From positions 1,215,862 to 1,279,861 of the forward strand of contig JABAKD010000024.1 in NCBI GenBank assembly GCA_012845835.1: a stretch of DNA of 64,000 bases. The letters run 5' to 3'. Source of the DNA: Undaria pinnatifida (taxonomy: Eukaryota > Sar > Phaeophyceae > Laminariales > Alariaceae). A program made the translations under genes and the position numbers. Below the pieces are notes generated by a model that saw only the letters and a program-made list of their open reading frames with translations, had not been told where the DNA came from and searched no databases. Each line of letters starts with the position of its first letter. Positions within the stretch are counted from its first letter, which is position 1. Shown in pieces: positions 11,570-22,600 of this stretch.

Positions 11570-11880
11570 CCCTCTTGGCGCCCATGTGCAGATTTAAAAA
11601 AGAAAATGATGTGTGCTACGATACAGGTATTAACGTATAACACTTATTCGCCAAAGTAGTTTTCGAACGACGGGGCTCCTCAACGCTTTTACAACTGGAA
11701 ACCCCTTTTAGGGATCACAAACAAAAAACCTCGAAGTTAGTCTAGGGAGGGATTTTGGGAAGTTAGCATAGGGAGGGATTTTGGGGCGCTCTAAAGGGGT
11801 TAGTCAACTCAAAATCGTCGGAATACTACTCTTGTTGATCAATTTTCTTGTAGTTTATTGTAGTATATTTTAAACCAACA
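11570..11880 (+). repeat. Dispersed repeat with ACAACTGGAAACCC / GGGGCTCTAAAGGGGTT core
   Basis: The core ACAACTGGAAACCC followed by ATAGGGAGGG-TTTTGGGGC and CTCTAAAGGGGTTAG also occurs at 21225-21310, 22338-22430, reversed at 22670-22770 and reversed at 43890-43985. Outer parts such as CTACGATACAGGTA and AAAATCGTCGGAATAC recur at 22255-22500 and 46930-47045. Confidence 0.7.
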
Positions 11881-12929
11881 GTAGGCCATCGGTTCCGCCA
11901 TCGGGTTGAACACTCTCGGTGAACTCAAAAAAAATAAATAAAAACATACAGAGCTCATCGCGCGAGGAGTCTCACAAAAAAAAAAGGTGAAGCTTCACCG
12001 TACAATGTGCAAAGCCCTAAGTGCGGTATCTCATCATACTGCGAGCGTGCAGCATACGGTAATTGCGCAATGCTGTGCCCGTGGCCGACAACTCCTTAAA
12101 TTGAAGCACGCCAATAACATGCAAAATATCCCATGCTATTTTTAGCAGCTCGCGATGCTTCGTGTGGCTATGAATGCTGTGATGATATTATTAATCCATC
12201 ACGTTTTCCCTCAAAAGGCCTAAAATCGCCGTTTCCGGTAACAAAACAGGGCTTCTCTCAACGGTTGTTTCCCGGCCCGTGGCTCAGTGACGAGCATAAA
12301 AAAAAGCCAAATTGGGTCGGGTCAAGTTTTCGAAGTCTCACGGTGCAGATCGGGTCGGATCGGGAGTATTTTCCAACACCAAGAGGGTAGGGTAGGGTAG
12401 GGCCGGGTCGGGTCCCCCTCCGACCCGGCCCGACCCACCAAAAGTGATCCGGCCCGTCAACAGTCACGGCAAAAAGGACGTCAGTTTCATCCCTCTTGAA
12501 ACCAGAAACCGCCACTGCGGGAAAAAGGAGAGCTGAGCTTTATTCGCCGTCATGTTTCCTCTCAAGTCTCAAAATCACACCGTTGCCAGAAAGAAAAGGG
12601 GGCGTCGTTCTTATTCGTAACTTCTTCCGCTTCTGCGTCCCAAACCAGTACACTGCCGAAAAACAAAAAGGCACGTCAAACCAAGAGCAAAAACAACGCA
12701 CCGCCAGCGAACCAGTGAACCAGCAGGCCGCCGGAAGGCAGAGGTGCAAGCGGAAACACAGAAACGCGCCCGAGCACACACACGCCCACGTACAGGTACC
12801 TGGGATCAAGAGACCGAAATAACGAGAGGGAGAGACGAATGCTCAACAAACTCAACCCCGCTCCTCCCCATAAAGTACGGCGAAACAACTAAAAACAGGT
12901 TACAATAGACGAGTAGGATTACTGAGGGG
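11881..12929. other. Region 3' of the seryl-tRNA synthetase gene, no gene seen
   Basis: No recognisable coding sequence. 12383-12440 holds short GGGTA/GGGTC pentamer runs and their complement. The open frames at 12496-12822 (plus) and 12540-12888 (minus) overlap and have no domain. An unrecognised 3' UTR of the upstream gene could lie here. Confidence 0.4.
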
Positions 12930-13460
12930 AGCGACCCGCCAGGGGTAGCGAAACCCAGCGGGAGACACACTCGAACACATGCTTCAATGAGCCCTGCCGA
13001 AGCCGCGGAAACAGGCCAGATACACCACTGAAACAAGAGGGCAGTGCTTCAGCCGGGCTCGCACTCAAGAGAAAAGGCGCTACAAAAGCAATCATCATGG
13101 CGCTCGTTCTCGAGTAGAGAAGAAGGCGATGTGACCCAGCCACCTTTAGCCTGTTTCAGGCGGGCTCGCACCCCAGAGAAAAAAAAGTCCAAAATCACGC
13201 CCATGCCCATCATTATCCCACCGAGCAGGACCCGGCATGTCCTGCCACCTCGGCAGCTTTGGCCGAGCTCCCAGAGAAAAGGCGCAACAAATCATGCCCA
13301 CGCCGGTTCGTTCTCCTACACGGAGGAGGAGCAGACGTATCCGCAGCTGCACCCCAGATACAAGGCGTAAAACACAATGTGCCCACGCCGTTCGTTCTCC
13401 ATCAAAAAAGGAGAAGGAGCCAACGTGTCCGAGCTTGACCACCAGACAATAAGCGAAAAT
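12930..13460 (-). repeat. Tandem decayed copies of the SerRS last-exon tail
   Basis: Downstream of the SerRS stop the end of the last exon is repeated in degenerate form, period about 90-105 bp. At 13095-13145 the minus strand reads RWLGHIAFFSTRERAP then TGA, against [18 protein letters not shown]-stop in the real exon. At about 13383-13436 it reads LGHVGSFSFFDGERTAWA, and further weaker copies lie at about 13290-13345 and 13180-13256. Later copies carry stops and frameshifts. They are probably 3' UTR or flanking sequence. Confidence 0.8.
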
Positions 13461-13464
13461 ATGT

Positions 13465-13604
13465 TCACGCCCATGCCGCTCGTTCTCCCGCGGAGAAGGA
13501 AGCTATGTGCCCGAGCCACCTCGCCACCGCCGGCAGCGCCTTCGCTTCCGCGCTCCCGGACAGGAGGTCAAACATGGCGGAGTCGTCCTTTCCGGCGGTC
13601 CATC
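13465..13604 (-). CDS. SerRS exon 13 (eEF1B-like end and stop)
   Basis: Completes a Gly codon, then [31 protein letters not shown] and AGERAAWA followed by TGA at 13467-13465. The pattern (Gly-aromatic, DD/D, F, then RW..HI.S) is that of eEF1B-type N-terminal domains. Acceptor is CACGGCAG. Confidence 0.88.
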
Positions 13605-16600
13605 CTGCCGTGCACATCGAATCACAGGAACAGTATTACAGGCGAAATAGATACTAGCCAGGTGCGATTATCGTGATATCAAAGGTACAAGCACAAATAC
13701 TCAAAAGCATGTCATGCTTCGTTGAAGCTATCGTAGTGCCTACGGCAACACATCATTAAGCGCATACACCTAAAACAAAAATGTGCATGCGTTTCAAGTC
13801 TGTTTTCTTTGGAGGGGAGGGGGGGGCAGGTGCTCCGCCCAGCTGGATTAACCAGAGAAGGGTCGTACCACAGGTAGTAGAAATAGAACCAAAGACGATG
13901 ACAGGACCAGCGACGAACAAAACGCCACCACCACCACCACCACCGCCACCGCCACCGTCAATAAAGACGACGACGACGACGAGAACGCCACTAACACCCC
14001 CGCCATACCCCTCCCCGCCATTGACACCACCACCATCCTCACCCCCACCCGATCACCAACCACCACCCACCTGCCACATACGAAAACGCCGCCAAATGCT
14101 GGGACAGGTTTTCTAAATTAGCCTTCCCATTCTCCATCACCGGGCCCTTCGCCGCAGGCGGTGGGGGGAGACCTCTGCTAACATCCCCTGCCGGAGCACC
14201 GCCTCCCTTAGCCGCAGACCCCTTCTTGCCCGCGTTGTGCACGGCAGGTGCCTTATTCGCCGCTTTTGGTTCCTTAGGCTTAGTGCTGGCCACCACCGCC
14301 CCTGGTGCTACGTAAGCTTTGCCGGTTTCCTCCTTGTACTGTGTCTTGAGGGCTATGAGAGCGTCGATGTGGGGAGTGAGGGTCGCCTTGTCCGCCTTAG
14401 ATTTCTTCAGCTCGCGGATCTCCTCCCCCTAATGGGTGTGGAGGGAGAAGACACGGACGGGACAGGGTGGGGGAGGAGGGGGGGGGGGGGGGAGGTTACC
14501 GCTGACACAGGGGGTGGGGGGGGGTACTCATTTTCAGTCATAGCCGGGGGTTTATCATCGTCATGCAAAATCGTCTCCTATAAGACCATAACCCTCTCGT
14601 CCTTACAACGCCGGGACGGAGCAGAACGAGTTTCCACCCACGTGGAAGAGGGGGGAAGGGATTGAAGTCAATTTACGGGGGAAAGGTACAGGACCGTAGC
14701 GTATTGGAACAAGGACTTCACAGTCCATTAGAGTTGATGTGGACAGTCAATACGCATGAGTTTAGTCGGAATATTTTCCCAGGTGCTATATCTAGTTGTT
14801 TGCACAATCACTACGCATGGGTACACTGAATACCTTTCCTAAATGCCAAGAAACACAAAAATATATTCAGCGTTTGCCAATCTCCAAAGCATCTGCTCCT
14901 TTCTTCTCCATCACAAGCGTGGTCTTCACAGATTCTTCAGTGGCATCTCTGCAGCCCCGATCACAGAGACAGCCTCGACACGCCTTGTTGCTTCATAGCT
15001 AAGGGTTAGAAATACCACCCAAACGTTCCTTGCGCATTTGGACACAGTGGGTCAAAATAAATCTTAAACCTTACGCTTGGAGCTAATCTTGTAGATAGCC
15101 GTGCCCATAATGACCTATACCTTGGCAACGATCTTGGCCGAAATTTCCGAGGCAGCAGGGGATTCTTCTACCGTCGCCCCTGCCCCCGAAGCCACCGCCG
15201 CCTCCTTTGCAGCCGGTGCCGCCGGAGCCTTAGCCGCGGCTGCCGGGGCGGGAGCATAAGCTTTGCCCGCCACCTCCTTATACTGCGCCTTGAGGGACAG
15301 GAGTTCGTCGATGTGGGGTTGTATGGTCGCCTTGTCCGGCTTCGACTTTTTTAGCTCGCGGATTTCGAGCCCCTGCTTGTCAAAATAGGAGAGGAAGGAG
15401 GACGTGGGGAAGCGATGGGGGGGGCAGGGGGGAAGGGGGTGGGCGGGGGCAGGGTAACCGACCGAGAATAATTTAGCAGAACGTTTTCATCCTGTTCCTA
15501 CTCTTCACAGCGGGAAACGTGGGGTAACGCGAAGTTTGATACGTAATGGGAGTCAAACGCAAGGGACTCAATTGCAATTCTGTCGTCGTTTCGAATGCAG
15601 GGGGTTCAGCTTCATTTCTGCTGGCTCTTACAATAAAAACAATGAAAAGCAACGAACCGGCTTGCCTTGGCGTCAATTTCCTTGTCCATCAAGTCCGTCT
15701 CGGACCCTCCAACCCCCCCCCCCCCCCCCCCCCTGCCCCTCCTCCAGCAACCGCCAGCGAAAGTTAACGCAACCCGCGCGCTTGATGAAACAATTTCCCT
15801 CCCGAAGCAGAACCGAGGCGCAAGACAACTGTCGCCTACAAAAAACACGAAGACAAAAACAAAACAGAAACAACAATGTTCTCGAAAAATAAATAGCTTT
15901 ACCTTGGCGTCGATCTTTGCGCCAATCAAGTCCGCCTCGGACCCTTCTCCCCCTGCCCCTCCTGCCGTCGCCTGCGAAGCTTCAGGCAACCCGCGTGGGG
16001 TAGCCCCGTCCCCGTTAGCGGCTGTCTCCGCGGCCACAGGCTTAGCGGCGGCGGGTTTCTTAGTCGAGGTAGCGTACCCGCCGCGGGTTGCTCCTTTGGC
16101 CTCTCGCTTGCCTTTGGGAAGCTCCTTGACGTAGTCGAGGAATGTGATGCCCCCCATATAGGGCACTAGCACCTGTTGAGAACGGGCGTAACGTTTGGTT
16201 TTGGGTGGGGTTTGGGGTTAGGAGCGATTTGAGGGTGGTCCGGCCTGGCCTGGATTGGCAGGGCGTGGAAACCCACACCCACACCAACACCAACATTGGC
16301 ACTAACACCGACATCAACACCATCCCCCGAACCCAAGACATAACACCAACCCACCAACCACCGCTATCATCCACGCCAACACCGATGCCAACACTCCCGC
16401 CCACACCTACACCCTCCCTTGCCCACACCGACACATACACAACACAAACACAAACACCAGAAGGACAAAGGGGGAGGGTGGAGAGGAGGAGGGAAGAGGG
16501 GGGGAAGAAGGGGGGGGGGGGGGCGGGGGGGGGAAGGGGAGCGGAGGACCCACGCCCACACCAACACCAACACCGACATCGACACCGACACCGACACCGA

Positions 16601-19600
16601 CATCACCACTTACACCACCACTCAAACCAACACCACTTATACCAATACCTCCTCTCGACCACACTAACACCAACATCGACGCCATCACAGGGGGGGAAGG
16701 AGCACGGGAGTAGAGGGAAGAGCGAGAGGGGCACGGTAGGGATAGGGGGGCGGGAAGGCCCACACGAACGACACCACCACCCAGACCGACACCACCACCC
16801 AGACCGACACCAACCCCAGCACCTCCCACCACCACCCTCAAACACCCCACCACTGGTAACACCACCGCCGCTGACACATGCTACAAATAGTACAGAACTA
16901 CTAATAGTACGGTAGGAGCGCAGCAACCATTATCTTTCTGAATCTTCTCACTACATAGACTACTCTTTATTACCAATACTATTATACTATAACAAGTAAT
17001 ACCCCTCGGAGGAAAAAAAGCGATTATGAGTAAGCTGAAAGTGCAGCCTGATATCGATAACATCTCCTAGGTGTAAAAAGCAAAATAAGCAAAACAAAAT
17101 GGCATTCTAGCGGCATTGGGCTAAGAACCACCGAAATTCAGAAGAAAAAAAGAAAAAAAAGTGCTGCCTAGGCATCCGCTACCCTGCCCAACACCAACAC
17201 CAACAATAAGGTTGCCTCTCTCCCCCGTAGCCATGAACCATCTTGCCTCGACCACCAACACCAGCGCCAACGCCCACACCCACACCCACAGCACCACCAC
17301 CACACCAACCACAAGCACCAACACCAGCATCCTCATCGACACCAACACCGACACCACTTGGATTGGCTTCCCTCCCTCCCACGTAACCATGGTGTCTCTC
17401 TCACCTCCGGCACAGCGACGCCGGTGGGGGTCTGGCAGTTCTCCATGACGCAACAGTAACACGCTCACCAACACCGCCGCCACCAACAACACCAACTACA
17501 ACATCACCGACACCAACGCCGCCAATACCACCACCAACCACACAACACCACCACCACCCGACAACGAACACCTACACCCACCCGAACAGCCTCCACCGCC
17601 ACCAACCCCAAAAACCACCGCCAACACCAAAAACCAACACCAACACCAACAATAACACCACCAACACCACCAACCCCCACACACCAACACCAACATTGGG
17701 GTAATTTCTCTTGCCTCGACCCATCCCATAGTGGGGATTGCACTTTTTGGACCCAGTAGTGTTTCTGGCCGGTCGAGATCTTCGAGCGAGGAAATACCGG
17801 TTAGTCTTGATACCCTTTATGAGTGTACTAGTTTCAGGAGGAGCGTGTGCAAGTGCTCGTCGGATTGCGCGAATGAATGCATTCCAACTCATATGTCCGG
17901 TGAGATTATGAGCTCTTTCTAATAGATCAGAAAATTCCGCTGCACCTCACCCGTGGGATTACTCCTCGAGGACAGTGGCGCCGGTGGGGCTCTAGGAATT
18001 CTCTAGGATGCAACATCAGCACGAACACCGACACCGACACCTGCAACACTGACACCCATCACCACAAACCCCCCCACACCAACGCCCACACCAGCCTTAA
18101 GGGGGCCTCTCTCACCTCGGGCACAGTTACGCCGGTGGGGGTCTGGTAGTTCTCGAGGATGCACGACATGGTGCGAGTGGTCGCGCACAGGGTGGAGTTG
18201 AGCATGTGTACATACTTCTTGTCGCCCTGCCCCATCTTCTTTTGCCCCGAGCGCACCTCCATGCCTCGGCTCTGCGGAGCAAAAGATAAAAACGCGGCGC
18301 GTTTGACACGTCGAGCGCAGAAGAATCCGCCGTACGGGATATACGGGTGGGACACACGCGGCATAAACATCATTCGCAAGATAACACACCACACGCCCGG
18401 TATGAGGGGTGCAAAAACGCGAGAAAGACCATGCATGTGACACACAGATGAGCCCAGACAAGAAGCAATCACACACCGCTGCGACCCAACCCAACGCAAC
18501 GCTACCCAACCAAACCCAACCCAGCCCCTGCACTTTTGAAGCGAACGTAATAGTCGGTGCAGTTAGAGCACGAGGCGTGCGCTCGGAACGCCTCGTACGC
18601 GGGGAACCAGGCCTCAAGGACGTACTTTTCGATCAAAAAGTTGTTGACCCCAACCCCCAACGCGAATTCCAACCCGACCAGACCCAACCCAACCCAACCC
18701 AACCCAACCCAACCCAACCCGACCAGACCCAACCCGACCCAACCCAACCCAACCCAACCCAACCCAACCCAACCCAACCCAACCCAACCCAACCCAACGC
18801 AACCCAGCCCAACCTCTGTACATTTGAAACGAACCTGGTAGTCAGTGCAGTTGGAGCACGACACGAGCTCTCGGAATTCCTCGTAGGCGGGGAACCAGGC
18901 CTCAAGGTCGTACTTCTTGATGGCCGCGTTGTTCAGCTCGCCCGAGACGATGTTGATCACCCGGTAGGAAATCCCCAGGCTCTGGTAGAACTCCTCGGCC
19001 GTCTTGCTCTACGTGTAGCGACACAGCAATCACAACAAGCAACGTGCCAGGTACTCAAACGTTAACTATTGAAACAACTACTGCATCTGAAATAAATACC
19101 ATAGTCTTCGACGTATCAACTTTTATTTTGCTGAGCTCGCCGGGAACGATGTTCATCAACCGGTAAGGTATCCCCAGGTACACCTCCCGGGCCTCCTCGC
19201 TCAAAGGGAAAAGTCACAACAACCGACCCAAGCACGTACCAGGGTACAAGGCATTCAGGTGTTTTTTTTATCAAAAAAATTACAAAATTTTCAAGACATC
19301 TCAGCTGCGAGATTGGGACTCTTCGTGGAACTCCTCTGAAGCAAGCTTCGGGGAGTACTTGATCGCGCGTGGAACAGGGTTGACATCATGAAAAACAACA
19401 AAAAGGGTATTTATTGCTGAAAAACACGACAAAGACTCACAGCATGACGTAAACTGCAATCTGCGTATATACATACGTACCGTGGGCATAGTGTATGCAT
19501 TGCATGCCGGGGGGGAAAATGCAAGACACCTGTGACCACGGCTAACCTAAGTTGTCCAGAATGTTGCTGAGGGTAAAAACTCTTACGAATTGAGCTGGAA

Positions 19601-22600
19601 AGTAAAGAGCGAAGATCGGGAAAAAAAAAAAAAAACGCGCGTGTCGAGGCAAACGCTCACCATCTCGTCCTGCATGGCCGAGCTCTTCTCCAAATCCCCC
19701 TCGCAGATGCAGAACTGCTCGACCTTCTCGAACTGGTGGACCCGGAAAATTCCCCACGTGTCCTTTCCGTGAGCCCCCGCCTCCTTACGAAAACACGTAG
19801 ACACGCCTCCATACCTGCACGAACAAACGCCGAACCAACAAAATTACAACAGTCCGCCAGCTGTAGCCTTTTCGTTACCGCGAGAAATATTCCACACAAA
19901 ACAAAAATTCCAATAATTAAAGGAACAGTCCCGTTACGTATGAAACGGCACATCTGCTCCCCCTTTTTTTTGTTGCTATTCGTGAAATTCACGTGATACC
20001 TCGTAGTTTGGCTGAGATTTATGTAATGGTTTCATATATCTTGCCGGAAAAACGCAAAGACTGTCCCGAAAAAACGTTAGTGCGAGTTCTTAAGGGGTAA
20101 CTTCTCCAACGGGTGCACCCGGAATTTCCCTACTTGCCCCTACCGTGCGCCCCCGCCTCCTTGCGGAAACAGGTAGACACGCCTCCCACCTGTCCGCAGA
20201 AACCCCGAAGGACAAAAACGATCAGTGTGTTGGATATGACCGTTTCACTACTGGCAAAAGTGTCCCGCACTACGGCTAAGGCAATTTAGTTCGTCCCTCG
20301 AAACGAGGGTGCAGTTCGAAAAGTACACCAGGAAAAAAATCCCACGTGTCCTTGCTGTCACCCCCCGCCTCCTCGTTGAAACAGGTACACACGCCTCCAA
20401 AGCTGGCCGAAAGGAACGCTAGTTCGGTAACGTCGACGGCCCCGCTGGCTGATTTGTGAGAAAAGTGGCACGCTTAACCTGATAAACAACCCACCGGCCT
20501 AGGTGTGCAGTCGAACCAACACTATCGCACAACAAACACGAAATTCCAATGGCAGTGGGCAGTTGCTGAGTTAAAGAACCCCGTCAGCCCGACAAACTTA
20601 AGCCAAAAAAACGTCACCATAAGCAGGTGTCCCCCAGTGCAGCGGTGGTGCGCTATTAATAGAGCAACATGACCGCCTTGTTGGGGAAGCCGCCGTGTTC
20701 ATTCCACGTTTCGAGTGCAGTTCCGCAGTCGCACCACGCAATTTTGACCGCCTTATTTCGGGATACCGACTTACTCAGACCGCCTTATGCCGGCCGCCCC
20801 GGTGGCGTATCAGGTCATCCTCGAGCCTGGTACAGGTCAGTTTCGTGAGTTTGAATCCCCCCGAGTGCATACTCGTATAAATTCGTGGGGACTTTTTCTT
20901 GTGCACAAATCGACTTGCGGAAAGCGCGAGAGCGTGAGCTAGCAACACTCGATGAAAAATCGACGAGCAGTTGGATTGCTGAACGCTATGCGCGATAAAA
21001 ATTGAAGGCAAGAACCCGGGGGGGGGGGAAGGGACGACACCTGTGACCACGGCTTGTCCAGAAGCTGGAAAGTAGCTGTGTGTGGAAAAAAAAGGGGGGG
21101 GGGGGGCGTACTATTAATACACCCCTATCGTAGCACGCAGTTGGATTTTTCCGTTCCAGTACCGTGGTGTACCCGATTCAAGACGTTCTATATTACATCA
21201 AGATAAACGGAATTAACGCCAATACAACTGGAAACCCATTTTGGGGTAATTTTACTTGGAATAAATATAGGAAGGGGTTTGGGGGCTCTAAAGGGGTTAG
21301 GGGCTTTCAAATCGGCTTGCCACGACGCCTTGTGTCGCCTATGCTAAAATCTACCAGGTACAGCGGGTGTCCGATTTGAGAGCTCCCCTATTACGATAAA
21401 ACGGATGGTCAGAATTCGGCTTGCCACGGGCCTTGTGACGCCAATGCCAAAAACTAGGTATTAAAAACTACCAGCCCGGTATGTAAAACGTGACGCCTGT
21501 ACGAAGACGCACATGGCACCCAATCTGGGGCAAGAGCGGAACGGAGATAAGAGCATTGACACTGGCATGTTTCACGGCGTTCTTAAATTGGATAAACTGT
21601 TGTGTACCACCTATGCCTCTGCGGTCTGCGTCCTCCACCGCAACAGTCAAGGCACGAGGGGATAAAGCCAGTTATTACGGTGGAGAGGAAGTAAGCCAAC
21701 CAACCGATTCACTAGTTGGGCGGCGAATTAAGCCAACCACACCTGGGTGGCGAATTCAGCCAACCACACCAGAGTAGCAAATCAAGTCAACCATACCGGA
21801 CTTTAGTCTTTCCCGACATAAAACACATTACGAGCTACAAACACACAAAAACATACACCAGTCTGACACAAAACACACACACTCAGCATGGACCGCAATC
21901 AAACCACGGTGATTGACACCTAGCCGACCGAAAACAACAGTCGGCGACTTATAGTCATCCAACCGACAACGCTACGAAGCACAAACTTCGTCGAGTTGGC
22001 TAACCTGAGAGGCAGCTCAGACTCCTTCAGCCACTCCCCCTTGTGGAAGGCACAAAGCGGCTGCTCCGAGGTGGCGATAAGATATTTCTCGTCCGTGCCC
22101 TCCCCGCTCACCTGTTCCACCCCCCACAAAAGACACACAACCACAACAGCAGGAGGGGGGAGAGGGCGTCAAACTCTGCTCAACTTGACACCCAGGTAAA
22201 GCAACCCTAACGGCGAGAAATGCGTTATGGACCTATGATGAAGAACGTGCCACCCTAGTGCGACGCGTTCTACGACAAAGGCACTGTGCCTCTTCTTGGC
22301 GTAACTGTTTTTTTAGTGAATGGGCCCCTTAAAGCCCTTACAACTGGAAACCCGTTCTGGGGGACGCATTATGAGTACTTAAAATGTGTATAGGGAGGGG
22401 TTTCGGGGCTCTAAAAGGGTTTAACCCAAAAAAATCGTGGTCGAAATATCAGTCTTGCTTGACAAATGTAAGCAACACGTTAATGTCCTCATCAAGAGAT
22501 TCATGGAAATACTTGCAAAAAACGGGCGATCGATGTATTGATCGGTGTTTTGCGCAGCTTGCAAAGATGAGTATCGACTCTAAATTTGTCAAAGTCACAG

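Noticed and set aside
18665-18815. Telomere-like sequence (AACCC)n
   Set aside because: It is an intronic pentamer array inside a well-defined gene, not a terminal TTAGGG or TTTAGGG repeat.
18502-18960. WVGLG-repeat open frame around exon 8
   Set aside because: Produced by the AACCC array together with true exon 8 and its copy in frame; not a separate protein.
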